Below, in pieces: positions 15,909 to 24,831 of a stretch of DNA of 64,000 nucleotides. Under the pieces are notes generated by a model. It was not told the DNA's origin. It saw only the letters and a list, made by a program, of their open reading frames with translations, and made no database searches. Source of the stretch: Neobacillus mesonae. Its GTDB lineage: Bacteria > Bacillota > Bacilli > Bacillales > Cytobacillaceae. Position numbers and translations under genes: made by a program. Location: assembly GCF_001636315.1 (NCBI RefSeq), contig NZ_KV440949.1, positions 5,742,293 through 5,806,292 on the forward strand, read 5' to 3'. How positions within the stretch are numbered: position 1 is the stretch's first letter; the number at the start of each line of letters is the position of its first letter.

Positions 15909-17081
15909 ATGAATATAAGAGTTTTTATATTGGCCCTTGCAGCAGTTGCAACCGGCTTGGTTGAGCTAATGGTTGGCGGAATATTGCCAGTCATTGCAGA
16001 TGATTTTAAGATTTCTCTTAGTACCGCGGGGCAATTAATCACCGTGTTTGCGCTCATATATGCCATTGCCGGGCCTGTTCTACTTGTCCTAACAAGCAAA
16101 ATAGAGCGCAAGAAATTATACCTCATCTCCTTGTTTGTCTTTTTTATCGGCAATATCATGACATATTTTAGCACGAGCTTCACCTTTATGATGATTGCCA
16201 GAGTGTTGACAGCCATGAGTACAGCATTAATTGTCGTACTTTCGTTGACGATTGCAGCAAAAATTGTGAAACCGTCCCATCAAGCAAAGGCAGTGGGGCT
16301 TATTTATATGGGGATTAGTTCGTCGCTTGTGTTTGGCGTTCCCCTTGGCATTTTAATTTCCGATCAATTGGGCTGGAGAATGATTTTTCTCTGTATTGCC
16401 GTTTTATCAATTGGCGCAATTTTTCTTATTTCCCTGTTTTTCGAGAGGATCCCAGGCGAGCAAACCGTGCCGCTGTCCGTCCAACTAAAGGCAGTGGCTA
16501 GTGCAAAAATTGGAAGTGCTCATCTCGCCACCTTGTTTATGCTGGCAGGACACTACACACTTTATGCTTATTTTACGCCGTTTCTGGAAACGAATCTTCA
16601 TCTTAACGCCAATTGGGTCAGCATCTGTTATTTTATATTTGGCATAGCGGCTGTGAGCGGGGGTGCATTGGGCGGAACACTTTCCGATTGGATTGGTGCT
16701 AAGAAGAGTATTCTGATTGTCATCAGCTCATTTGCGGTGATCCTGTTTGTTCTTCCATTCTCTACTGTTTCGCTCGCGGTGTTCATACCGATTATGATGA
16801 TTTGGGCGGCATTAAGCTGGAGTCTCGCACCGCCGCAGCAAAGTTATTTGATCCAAGTCGATCCTGTTACATCTGATATCCAACAAAGCTTCAATAATTC
16901 AGCATTGCAAATCGGCATATCACTCGGTTCGGCGATTGGGGGCATTGCTCTTGGGCAAACGAATCATATTTCCAACATGGCTTGGGTTGGCGCCGTTGTT
17001 GTCATCATCTCCCTGCTTTTTGCCGTATTTTCTTTGACAAGACCGGTTATTTCCCATAAGTCTGAAGCAAAGAGTGCTTAA
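15909..17081 (+). CDS. pbuE: Purine base/nucleoside efflux MFS transporter PbuE
   Basis: 390 aa, 12 predicted membrane helices, DHA1-type MFS. Very close to B. subtilis PbuE in many blocks: GLVELMVGGILP, AGQLITVFALIYA, KIERKKLYLI, MSTALIVVLSLTIA, AGHYTLYAYFTPFLE, APPQQSYLI, SDIQQSFNNSALQIGI. PbuE exports purine bases and related analogues. The start ATG 15909 gives the family's usual length; the longer frame upstream is the riboswitch leader. The gene is preceded by a purine riboswitch and followed by its own terminator. Confidence 0.93.
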   Translation: MNIRVFILALAAVATGLVELMVGGILPVIADDFKISLSTAGQLITVFALIYAIAGPVLLVLTSKIERKKLYLISLFVFFIGNIMTYFSTSFTFMMIARVLTAMSTALIVVLSLTIAAKIVKPSHQAKAVGLIYMGISSSLVFGVPLGILISDQLGWRMIFLCIAVLSIGAIFLISLFFERIPGEQTVPLSVQLKAVASAKIGSAHLATLFMLAGHYTLYAYFTPFLETNLHLNANWVSICYFIFGIAAVSGGALGGTLSDWIGAKKSILIVISSFAVILFVLPFSTVSLAVFIPIMMIWAALSWSLAPPQQSYLIQVDPVTSDIQQSFNNSALQIGISLGSAIGGIALGQTNHISNMAWVGAVVVIISLLFAVFSLTRPVISHKSEAKSA

Positions 17082-17146
17082 TGGATTGATGAAATCACCT
17101 AATCAAACACATTACGTTTAGATAACATAAATAACGATAGCTAACA

Positions 17147-17180
17147 AAAGCGCTTGGATTTTAATATCCAAGCGCTTTCC
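17147..17180 (+). terminator. pbuE terminator
   Basis: AAAGCGCTTGGAT pairs with ATCCAAGCGCTTT around a short loop. Confidence 0.75.
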
Positions 17181-17348
17181 TCCTCTGAAATGGTCCTTCA
17201 AGAATAATATAATTCCAATGTTCTTTATTAAGATGAAATGTAGAACTATTGAAGAAATCCAACAAAATAGTCCTTTATGGTTTTCCGTTTTTTGTTAATC
17301 GGCATATGATAAAGTACCGATTACTCAAAATGGACAGGAGGAATTGGA

Positions 17349-18269
17349 ATGGATGAGGAGAAAAAGAAGAAAAAAAGTAATTCCCTATGGCGACCGTTAT
17401 TAGCAGCCCCCTTTTTATTTTTTCTTCCCCCTCTTAGCATCGGTTTGTATCTAACCCATCCCATCCCTGCAAAAACTACGAAAAACCCGAAGGATTACGG
17501 TTTGATTTTCGAAGAAATCCAATTTCACAGCAGAAAAGATCAAGTTAGGCTAGCCGGCTGGTGGATTCCCGCTGCTTCAACACAAAGCAAAAAAACGGTC
17601 ATTACTGCACACGGTTATATGAATGAACGTTCCATGGATGGTATTGAAGGACTCATGCTTGCTAGGGTACTGTCAGAACGAGGCTATAATGTGTTGATGT
17701 TTGATTTTCGTAATGCAGGTAAATCGAAAGGCAGAACGACGGGTTTGGGGTTCTTTGAAAACCATGATTTATATGCAGCGATAGATTATGCCATTCAGAA
17801 AAAAAGGCAGAAAAAGATTGCTCTTCTTGGTTGGAGTATGGGTGCTTCCACTGCTCTTATTGCTGGATGTGAACATCCTGCAGTGTCTGCTATTATTGCG
17901 GATAGTCCCTTTAGCGATTTAGAACCCTTTTTAAAAGAAAATCTGTCTTATTGGTCCAAATTACCAAAGAAGCCCTTTACACCGATTATTTATCATTCCA
18001 TGCGAAAACTCCTTAAAATTGACCCCGCCGAAGTTTCACCCATCAATCTTGTTAAAAAAGCGAAAGGAAAATCTTTCTTCTTCATTCACAGTAAAGCGGA
18101 TCAAGCCATTCCTTATACCGAGAGCAAAAGTTTATTTCATTCGGTATCATCCGATAACCGTAAAGAATTATGGCTGACGGAAGAATGTCAACACATTCAT
18201 TCCTACCCTATGAATAAAAAAGAGTATACGCGTCGTATTGTGCTGTTTCTTGATAAGTGCTTAAAATAG
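17349..18269 (+). CDS. Membrane-anchored alpha/beta hydrolase
   Basis: 306 aa. A Lys-rich N-terminus and a hydrophobic segment (about residues 17-36) make an uncleaved anchor, followed by an extracytoplasmic alpha/beta hydrolase domain. The oxyanion stretch is TAHGYMNERS, the nucleophile elbow GWSMGAS (Ser around residue 165), the acid in HSKADQAIPY and the His in ECQHIHSYP. Resembles YqkD/FrsA-type serine hydrolases of Bacilli; the substrate is unknown. SD GGAGGAA lies five to six bases before ATG. Monocistronic. Confidence 0.85.
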   Translation: MDEEKKKKKSNSLWRPLLAAPFLFFLPPLSIGLYLTHPIPAKTTKNPKDYGLIFEEIQFHSRKDQVRLAGWWIPAASTQSKKTVITAHGYMNERSMDGIEGLMLARVLSERGYNVLMFDFRNAGKSKGRTTGLGFFENHDLYAAIDYAIQKKRQKKIALLGWSMGASTALIAGCEHPAVSAIIADSPFSDLEPFLKENLSYWSKLPKKPFTPIIYHSMRKLLKIDPAEVSPINLVKKAKGKSFFFIHSKADQAIPYTESKSLFHSVSSDNRKELWLTEECQHIHSYPMNKKEYTRRIVLFLDKCLK

Positions 18270-18363
18270 TGTAAAGCTGAAGCCGCCCTGCCATGTTCTT
18301 TAAGTGGATATAAGGGACGAGGTACAAGGTGATGTATGTATGGTTATCAAACATTCTAATAAA

Positions 18364-18413
18364 GGGTCGGTTCCATCAGTGCACTAAAGTTTAAATGCAC
18401 CGGGGAGCGACCC
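18364..18413. repeat. Palindromic hairpin repeat, copy 3 (degenerate)
   Basis: GGGTCGGTTCC...GTGCA pairs with TGCAC...GGGGAGCGACCC. Shares the GGGTC-N-GT-CC outer design of copies at 10879 and 12670 but has diverged. Lies between convergent genes. Confidence 0.45.
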
Positions 18414-18469
18414 GCTTGCCTACAATGATTTTCGTAGAAAAAGAAAAGAACCCGCCCGAAGGCAAGTCC

Positions 18470-19765
18470 TTAGTTTGCTGAAGCTATAGCACCTGCTTGT
18501 ACATCGTACTGAGTCAAGTTGTGCTGCGTGATTTTAGCTTGTAATAATTTTGCATAGTTAGGATCCGTTGCATAACCGTCTTGTTGAATATTTTTGGTTG
18601 CAGCCATGTAGTCCGTTACACCAATAATGTTTGCATATCTAGGTCTTAGTAAGAATTTACTATGGTCAACGATGGACTCATGTATGCTGCTGTACTTTCG
18701 GAATTTTTCAGTTAAAACGAATTCAACACCGTTACTGTCGAATTCCCTAGTAGGCATGGATACATAATTGCCGGTCCAACTGGAATCAGCTTTAATGCCA
18801 AAGTAGTTATTCCCATTTACTGATAACCATGAGAATCCATAGTAAGATTCAAGAATAGCTTGAGCTATTGTTAGTGACGGTAAAATCTTATATTCTTTCC
18901 AAGCAAGGATTGCTTCGGGTGCTACTTGATGAATGAAGTTGGCTTTTTGCTGTGCTGAAAGGTTATAGTTCGTAATGTAGTCTACAAATTCACCTTGAGG
19001 TACAGGTTGTCCTACAGTACCATCAGGTGCAGTTAAACGCAGAACTTGTCCAGCATAAATCGAGTCTGATGTTAAATTGTTGTATTCTTTCATTTTCGCT
19101 ACTGTCAATCCATTTGCTTTAGCGATTAAGAATAGGGTGTCACCTGCAACAACTTTATAAGTATCTCCTTTAGGCTGAACCGGTTTTGGAGCTTCAACCG
19201 CTGGCTGCTTTACGACAGGTTTCGGGGCTGCTGGTTTAGCAGCAGGCTTTGCTGCAGTTGGTGCCATAAGCTTTAACACTTGTCCAATTTTGATTATGTC
19301 TGATTTTAGACTGTTGTATGACTTTAATTGGGTAACTGTCAAACCAAATTTCTTTGCTATTTTTGATAATGTATCACCTTTGACCACCTTATAAGTTGTT
19401 GGTTTTGCCTTTGGTTTTGTAGTCGCTGCGGGCTTCTTTACCGTTGCAGCAGGTTTAATTGCTGTTTTGGAAGCCGTTGTTGACGGTTTTTTTATGGTGG
19501 TTTTCGTAGTTGTTGATGGAATTTTAAGTACTAAGCCAACTTTGATTTTGTTAGCGTTAGTGATTTTATTAGTAGATTTTAAACTTGTTAGAGATACCTT
19601 ATACTTTTTAGCTATTGCTGATAGGGTGTCACCTGACTTAACTTTGTAAGTTATTGTAGCCGCATTTGCTGTTAACATGGATGCGGGTGTAATGATAGAT
19701 AACGATAGTACTGCAGCTGTAATGGCTTTTGGGATTTTCCCTGTTGTTGTGAATATTTTTTTCAA
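18470..19765 (-). CDS. Secreted LysM peptidoglycan hydrolase (glucosaminidase)
   Basis: 431 aa from TTG 19765, which follows AGGGGG by ten bases; the ATG 42 bp upstream falls inside the riboswitch. Signal peptide of about 36 residues ending ANAA. Three LysM repeats (TYKVKSGDTLSAIAKKYKV; TYKVVKGDTLSKIAKKFGL; TYKVVAGDTLFLIAKANGL) separated by Ala/Pro/Lys-rich linkers. A C-terminal GH73-type glucosaminidase domain contains IAQAILESYYGFSWL (catalytic Glu) and GNNYFGIK. It should cleave the GlcNAc-MurNAc backbone and act as an autolysin in cell separation or motility. Controlled by the c-di-GMP riboswitch just upstream. Confidence 0.9.
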   Translation of the reverse strand: MKKIFTTTGKIPKAITAAVLSLSIITPASMLTANAATITYKVKSGDTLSAIAKKYKVSLTSLKSTNKITNANKIKVGLVLKIPSTTTKTTIKKPSTTASKTAIKPAATVKKPAATTKPKAKPTTYKVVKGDTLSKIAKKFGLTVTQLKSYNSLKSDIIKIGQVLKLMAPTAAKPAAKPAAPKPVVKQPAVEAPKPVQPKGDTYKVVAGDTLFLIAKANGLTVAKMKEYNNLTSDSIYAGQVLRLTAPDGTVGQPVPQGEFVDYITNYNLSAQQKANFIHQVAPEAILAWKEYKILPSLTIAQAILESYYGFSWLSVNGNNYFGIKADSSWTGNYVSMPTREFDSNGVEFVLTEKFRKYSSIHESIVDHSKFLLRPRYANIIGVTDYMAATKNIQQDGYATDPNYAKLLQAKITQHNLTQYDVQAGAIASAN

Positions 19766-19787
19766 AATAAAACTTCCCCCTATATTC

Positions 19788-19870
19788 TTCAGTAACCCAG
19801 CTACCATGGCAGATGTGCTTTAGGTCTGTGGTTTTGCGAAACTACCTTTCGATAGCTGTGCCTTTTTCAA
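19788..19870 (-). promoter_or_regulatory. c-di-GMP-I (GEMM) riboswitch
   Basis: Minus strand: GGCACAG, then the CTATC-GAAA-GGTAG tetraloop hairpin, CGCAAAACCA, ACCTAAAG (tetraloop receptor), CATGGTAGC, and GGGTTACTG. Order and spacing fit the GEMM-I consensus as seen in Bacillus. No terminator follows; the aptamer ends seven bases before the SD AGGGGG, and TTCCTTAT upstream of the aptamer could pair with ATAGGGGG, so control of translation is likely. Which state is ON cannot be decided by eye. Confidence 0.88.
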
Positions 19871-20071
19871 ATAAGGAACGATCTTCTCTCTATCTATAAT
19901 TCCTAAAGATTACTATAGATGATTTTATTGATAGAATATAGGGGGAATTGTTTCCAACATACAAAATAACCATTATTTGGTTGAACTTCACCGGATTAGT
20001 TTCCAGTGTTCATATTTTCAAAATTAGAGGCCTTATATTGATCTCCTTTAAATTGCAAACATCATGAACAG

Positions 20072-20221
20072 CTATTTTGTTTCTCGATGTAGCGTGCGTC
20101 TTTTTAGACGCGGGGAATATTTCATTAATTCGATACGCTCTGGGTTGTTGCGCTTATTTTTTGTGGTGATATAATTTCGATCTCCTGTTTCAGTACATGC
20201 TAAGGCGATTTTCACTCTCAT
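20072..20221 (-). CDS. rpmG: Ribosomal protein L33, zinc-independent paralogue
   Basis: 49 aa: MRVKIALACTETGDRNYITT, then KNKRNNPERIELMKYSPRL, typical L33. The four zinc-ribbon Cys are lost (only one Cys, at residue 9), which marks the C-minus form made under zinc starvation to free metal from ribosomes. ATG follows AGGAGG by eight bases. Starts 19 bp after the stop of the ZagA-type GTPase gene, so co-transcribed and under the same Zur control. Confidence 0.92.
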   Translation of the reverse strand: MRVKIALACTETGDRNYITTKNKRNNPERIELMKYSPRLKRRTLHRETK

Positions 20222-20240
20222 TTTTCATTCCTCCTAAGTT

Positions 20241-21428
20241 TTATGCCGTTTCTGTAAAGACCGGAAGCGGATCAAGTAATGAATTCCAGTCCGTTTTCAT
20301 TTCCTCTTCTGTTAACAAACATTGATCTAATGAAGTCTCAATTGCTTCACGATTCATTTCCACCCCGATAAAAACGAGCTCATTCATTCGGTCCCCATAC
20401 TGTTTGTCCCAGTTTTCCAATAGTTCGGGTTCTTCCATGAGGATTTGCTCCTTTTCCTGCTCGGGGTAAGCCGCTAACCATTGACCTGCCCCCTGAAGTT
20501 CAATCGAAGGTCCTGCTTGTGACAATAACCCTGTTGTATCATTTCGTGTTGCCAGCCAGAAGAATCCTTTGGCCCGCACAACATCTGTCGGCCACTCCTC
20601 TAACCATTTCATCCATCTTTCTGGATGAAATGGTTTTCTTCTGCGGTAGACGAAGGATGAAATCCCATATTCCTCTGTTTCCGGAGTATGTTCCTCCGTT
20701 AATTCCTTTATCCAGCCTGCAGCTTGACTCGCTTCTTCAAAATCAAATAAATTCGTATCTAAGATTTCCTTTAATGCTACTTGTGAGTGATTACTCTCAA
20801 TAATTTTCGCATCGGGATTTAGCTTATGAAGAACTGCCTTCAGTTCAAGCACACTCTCTTTTTTCACTAAATCCATTTTGTTTAAGATTAATACATTTGC
20901 AAATTCAATTTGATCAATTAATAAGTCGACCACTTCACGAGTGTCCAATTCATCCGTTCCTTGCTTTCGATCAAGAAGACTTTCACCTGAAGAAAAATCA
21001 TGCCAAAAGCGATTTGCATCGACTACTGTCACCATCGTGTCTAACCTGCAATAATCCGAAAGATTGATTCCTAAATTCTCATCTACATATGTAAATGTTT
21101 GGGCTACAGGAATTGGCTCTGAAATTCCAGATGATTCAATTAAGATATAGTCAATATCCCCTGCCTGAACGAGCCTTTCCACTTCGACCATTAAGTCTTC
21201 TCTTAATGTACAGCAAATACAGCCGTTTTGAAGCTCTACTAATTTCTCGTCCGTCCGGGAAAATCCACCTTGTTTAACCATTGCAGCATCAATATTTACT
21301 TCACTCATATCATTCACAATGACTGCAATCTTTTTATTCTCTCGATTAGCCAATACATGATTCAATAAAGTAGTTTTCCCAGAACCTAGATATCCGCTTA
21401 GCACCGTAACCGGTATTTTTTTATTCAT
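20241..21428 (-). CDS. zagA: COG0523 GTPase, zinc metallochaperone (ZagA/YciC type)
   Basis: 395 aa from ATG 21428; a GTG nine bases earlier is less well placed to the SD. Walker A LSGYLGSGKTTLL, the zinc-binding GCICCTLRED (CxCC), Walker B/switch LIESSGISEPIP, and NKMD for GTP specificity. The C-terminal CobW domain has FYRRRKPFHPERW-like residues (SSFVYRRRKPFHP). B. subtilis ZagA supplies zinc to client proteins during deficiency. Operon with the Cys-free L33; Zur box about 25 bp upstream of the start. Confidence 0.9.
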   Translation of the reverse strand: MNKKIPVTVLSGYLGSGKTTLLNHVLANRENKKIAVIVNDMSEVNIDAAMVKQGGFSRTDEKLVELQNGCICCTLREDLMVEVERLVQAGDIDYILIESSGISEPIPVAQTFTYVDENLGINLSDYCRLDTMVTVVDANRFWHDFSSGESLLDRKQGTDELDTREVVDLLIDQIEFANVLILNKMDLVKKESVLELKAVLHKLNPDAKIIESNHSQVALKEILDTNLFDFEEASQAAGWIKELTEEHTPETEEYGISSFVYRRRKPFHPERWMKWLEEWPTDVVRAKGFFWLATRNDTTGLLSQAGPSIELQGAGQWLAAYPEQEKEQILMEEPELLENWDKQYGDRMNELVFIGVEMNREAIETSLDQCLLTEEEMKTDWNSLLDPLPVFTETA

Positions 21429-21452
21429 TTCCTTCACCTCATTTTAGATAAA

Positions 21453-21467
21453 TCAAAATCATTACGA
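21453..21467. promoter_or_regulatory. Zur box upstream of zagA
   Basis: TCAAAATCATTACGA followed by TTT; 12 of 14 defined positions agree with the Zur consensus TCGTAATNATTACGA. Confidence 0.7.
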
Positions 21468-21569
21468 TTTAGAAGCTATAGAAAAATCCTTTTTCTCTAT
21501 CCTCTATATCCTGTGTTTCATTTCCAAATCCAGTGGATTTGTTCTTTTTCATTTCCATTTCAATGTAAA

Positions 21570-21584
21570 TCGTAATAGTTACGA
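21570..21584. promoter_or_regulatory. Zur box between zagA and znuA
   Basis: TCGTAATAGTTACGA inside AAATCGTAATAGTTACGATT; one mismatch to the consensus. The best of three sites in this divergent intergenic region. Confidence 0.88.
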
Positions 21585-21720
21585 TTAACATAATAATAAA
21601 TTTTTTTCTTTATTGCAAGTCTTTTTAAAAAATTTTCCTCTTCGTTTCACGGAAGATTTTTTTAAAATGAAAAAGGCATAATTTCATTTACAAACCCATA
21701 GAGTTAATTTAGAATGTAAA

Positions 21721-21735
21721 ACGGAATGGTTACGA
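21721..21735. promoter_or_regulatory. Zur box upstream of znuA
   Basis: ACGGAATGGTTACGA followed by TTTT; 11 of 14 defined positions match, 32 bp before the znuA start. Confidence 0.65.
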
Positions 21736-21766
21736 TTTTCCACAAATACTAGATTGGAGTTAAAAA

Positions 21767-22807
21767 ATGAAATTCAAAAAATTAGTTTCCTCATCTGCCC
21801 TACTGTTAGGTCTTATTTTAGCTGGATGTTCCAATACTGAGACTGCAGGTAAAACCAAAGAAAAAAACAACAAAGAACCCTTAACAGTTTACACAACCAT
21901 ATACCCGGTAGAAGATTTTACCCAAAAAATCGGTGGAAAGTTTGTTGAAGTGAAGAATATTTACCCGCCAAACGTGGATGCTCATTCCTATGAACCTTCC
22001 ACAAAAGACATGGTAAATCTCTCTAACTCTGATTTATTTATCTATTCAGGGGTTGGGATTGAAGGATTTGCTGAAAAAGCATCTGAAATATTGAAAAAAG
22101 AAAATGTAACAGTCATAAAGGCTGGCGAAGGGATTCATCTCATAAAATCAAACCATTCACATGAGCACTCGCACAATAAGGAAGAAGAAAATGTGGATAA
22201 TGAACACCATGACGATGGACATGACCATGATGCTGAAAACGAAGAATCTCATGACCATGAAGCGGATGAACATCATCATGGTGACCTCGATCCTCACGTA
22301 TGGCTGGATCCGATTCTTGCAATTGAACTAGCAACCAATATCAAAACTTCTTTATGCGAATTAATGCCAGAACATAAAACAGAGTTTGAAACCAATTTTA
22401 ATTCACTTAAAAGCGATTTAGAAAAACTAGATCAAGAATTTAAGACGACCATTGCCAGTTCAAAAACGAAGTATTTATTAGTTTCCCATGCTGCCTACGG
22501 ATATTGGGAAAAGCGTTATGGGATTAAACAGATAGCCATTTCAGGACTATCTCCTACTCAGGAACCTACCCAAAAACAATTGAAGGAAATCGTGGATGAG
22601 TCAGCCGCCCATAACATTCGTTATGTGATTTTTGAGCAGAGTGCTTCACCTAAGGTAGCAACCATTATTCAAAATGAATTAGGGGCAAAGTCGCTTACAT
22701 TGCATAATCTAGAGTCCATAACAGATGAAAACATGAAACAAAAAGATGATTACTTCAGTATCATGCGTAAGAACTTAGAAACTCTTAAGTCTGCACTAAA
22801 TGATTAA
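21767..22807 (+). CDS. znuA: Zinc ABC transporter substrate-binding lipoprotein
   Basis: 346 aa. Lipoprotein signal with lipobox LAGC (Cys 21). Cluster A-I fold: VYTTIYPVEDFTQKIGG, NVDAHSYEPSTKDM (metal His), a His/Asp/Glu-rich mobile loop of about 50 residues (residues 125-175), DPHVWLDPI, LLVSHAAYGYWEKRYG and IFEQSASPKVA. It binds zinc outside the cell. The usual partner genes (znuB, znuC) are not adjacent: the next genes encode a YcgR/YcgQ pair, so the transporter's membrane part must be elsewhere or this gene has been reshuffled. Confidence 0.92.
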   Translation: MKFKKLVSSSALLLGLILAGCSNTETAGKTKEKNNKEPLTVYTTIYPVEDFTQKIGGKFVEVKNIYPPNVDAHSYEPSTKDMVNLSNSDLFIYSGVGIEGFAEKASEILKKENVTVIKAGEGIHLIKSNHSHEHSHNKEEENVDNEHHDDGHDHDAENEESHDHEADEHHHGDLDPHVWLDPILAIELATNIKTSLCELMPEHKTEFETNFNSLKSDLEKLDQEFKTTIASSKTKYLLVSHAAYGYWEKRYGIKQIAISGLSPTQEPTQKQLKEIVDESAAHNIRYVIFEQSASPKVATIIQNELGAKSLTLHNLESITDENMKQKDDYFSIMRKNLETLKSALND

Positions 22808-22821
22808 GAATACGGGAGAAC

Positions 22822-22842
22822 CCCTGCCGTTATAGGGCAGGG
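22822..22842 (+). terminator. Intergenic hairpin after znuA
   Basis: CCCTGCC pairs with GGCAGGG around a seven-base loop, without a T tract. Could attenuate or protect the znuA part of a znuA-ycgRQ transcript. Confidence 0.45.
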
Positions 22843-22923
22843 CAATCCTATTACAAATTATTATTCATACTCTATCAAAATTTAAGATAAATTTTATGGA
22901 ATACTATATTTAAGGAGGTTATT

Positions 22924-23922
22924 ATGACTCGAATTCTTCGTAATCATATTATCGATATTACTGGTATGGTCATTCTCTGCTTCACCCTGCTTCTGCTTTC
23001 TTTCAGTTTACACTTTCAACTACCCTTTCATCTGTCTCCATCATTGCTAAACCTTAACACGATTTTTCTAAGTATATTAATAGAAGCCCTGCCATTTGTT
23101 TTAATAGGCGTCCTTATTGCTGGTGTCATCCAAGTCTTTGTGACGGAAGAACATATCCGAAGATGGATTCCGAAGAATAGATTTCTAGCCATCACTATGA
23201 GTTGTGTCATTGGAGCCCTCTTCCCCGCTTGTGAATGTGGAATTGTGCCCATCACCCGCCGTCTTGTCGGTAAAGGTGTGCCAATTTATGCAGCTATTGG
23301 CTTTATGCTGACAGGCCCGCTTATTAATCCAATTGTCATTGCCTCTACATACATGGCGTTTGGAAATGATTTTAAAATAGCTGGGCTAAGGATGGGATTG
23401 GGTTTTATTATCTCGATCATTATTGCTTTTGTTATCAGCTTGATTTTTAAAGGAAATCAATTGAAAGCCTCCGTCCCTTCCGTTCAATCACACTCCCATT
23501 CTAAAAAAGAACCTATTTCAACAAGATTTTGGGACATGCTGATCCACTCCATTGATGAGTTTTTCGATATGGGAAAATACTTGATTATGGGAGCTTTTTT
23601 AGCAGCTTTTGTACAAACCTATTTGCCTGCGAGGGCTCTCTTTGAATCCGGAAATGGTCCAGCGGCATCGTTGGCAATCATGATGGGATTGGCGTTTGTT
23701 TTATCACTATGTTCAGAAGCAGATGCCTTTATCGGTGCGTCCTTCAGCAGCCTTTTTCCAACCTCTGCGATTTTAGGATTTTTAATCTTCGGGCCGATGA
23801 TGGATTTGAAAAACACCCTCATGATGCTGGGTGTCTTCAAGGGGAAATTTGTGATGGGTGTATTGGCGTTAATTACGGCAACCATCTTTATTACTATTAT
23901 GCTTGTACAAAGCTTTCTATAA
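22924..23922 (+). CDS. ycgR: YcgR-type permease (DUF318)
   Basis: 332 aa, eight to nine membrane helices. The conserved family blocks FPACECGIVPITRRL and TGPLINPIVIASTYMAFGN are present, along with a mirrored LCSEADAFIGASF in the second half. A short His-containing cytoplasmic loop (SHSHSKKE) separates the halves. The family is predicted to move a metal or small ligand; substrate unproved. SD AAGGAGG before ATG. Placement in a Zur-controlled locus suggests a part in zinc homeostasis. Confidence 0.85.
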   Translation: MTRILRNHIIDITGMVILCFTLLLLSFSLHFQLPFHLSPSLLNLNTIFLSILIEALPFVLIGVLIAGVIQVFVTEEHIRRWIPKNRFLAITMSCVIGALFPACECGIVPITRRLVGKGVPIYAAIGFMLTGPLINPIVIASTYMAFGNDFKIAGLRMGLGFIISIIIAFVISLIFKGNQLKASVPSVQSHSHSKKEPISTRFWDMLIHSIDEFFDMGKYLIMGAFLAAFVQTYLPARALFESGNGPAASLAIMMGLAFVLSLCSEADAFIGASFSSLFPTSAILGFLIFGPMMDLKNTLMMLGVFKGKFVMGVLALITATIFITIMLVQSFL

Positions 23923-23934
23923 GGGGGAGAATTT

Positions 23935-24831
23935 GTGAATTTTCACATACAACAAGCTGTTAGAGCGTTTATTTTGCTATGTTTTTCCGTCATGCTTTTT
24001 AAATTGCATTATACAGGTGAAATCTTAAAGTTTATTAACCCTAAATATGAAGGACTAAGCCAGTCCGCTTCCGTTTTATTTTTAATTTTGTTTTTTATCC
24101 AAATCACGAGAATATGGTCCACTACGAGACATAGCCATCACCACAATTGTGATCACGATGACCATTGCTGTCATCATGACCATGGTGATTCTCAAATTAA
24201 TACAAAAAAGGTAATTGCCTATGTCATAATTGCTTTTCCTTTGGCCACCGGGTTCCTGCTTCCTGCTAAGGTGCTTGATGCCTCCATCGTAGATAAAAAA
24301 GGTGGTATGGCTGTTTTAACCAATCAAAAGAAAACAAAAAAAGAGAATATTGGTGACGACCAAAAAGATCTTACATCACAACATTCCAAAGTGATAGATC
24401 CTAAAATAATTTCGGAAAAGGAATATGAAGAAATTAAACAAATCTTAGAACAAAGCCACTTGATTAAAATGAAGGACAATGTATACTCCGTCTATTATGA
24501 GGAAATCGATAACAATCCTGATAAATTTAAAGGAAGAGAAATCGAATTAAAGGGGTTTGTTTATAAAGAAGACGAGTTTAAACAGGACCAATTAGTAATT
24601 GCAAGGTTTTCTATTACCCACTGTGTTGCAGATGCTGGTATAATTGGATTTTTATCGGAGTTCAAAGATGCCTCCAGCGTTGAGGAAAATACATGGATTG
24701 AGGCAAGAGGAGTTTTAGATATCAGTACCTTTAACGGTGCCGAGCTTCCTATTATAAAAATTACAAAATGGAAGGAAATTAAGGAACCTAATCAACCTTA
24801 TATTTATCCGATTAATGTTAAGATATTTTAA
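23935..24831 (+). CDS. ycgQ: TIGR03943-family protein (YcgQ), partner of YcgR
   Basis: 298 aa from GTG with AAGGGGGAG upstream. Three N-terminal membrane segments with a His/Cys/Asp-rich stretch of about 20 residues between the second and third (HSHHHNCDHDDHCCHHDHGD). The C-terminal soluble domain holds IELKGFVYKEDEF, ITHCVADAGIIGFL and WIEARGVLDI, the TIGR03943 signature. Twelve bp behind the YcgR gene. The His/Cys stretch looks like a metal-binding loop. Confidence 0.88.
   Translation: MNFHIQQAVRAFILLCFSVMLFKLHYTGEILKFINPKYEGLSQSASVLFLILFFIQITRIWSTTRHSHHHNCDHDDHCCHHDHGDSQINTKKVIAYVIIAFPLATGFLLPAKVLDASIVDKKGGMAVLTNQKKTKKENIGDDQKDLTSQHSKVIDPKIISEKEYEEIKQILEQSHLIKMKDNVYSVYYEEIDNNPDKFKGREIELKGFVYKEDEFKQDQLVIARFSITHCVADAGIIGFLSEFKDASSVEENTWIEARGVLDISTFNGAELPIIKITKWKEIKEPNQPYIYPINVKIF

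Noticed and set aside
21767..22807. Manganese rather than zinc specificity of the binding lipoprotein.
   Set aside because: The long His-rich loop and the flanking Zur sites favour zinc.
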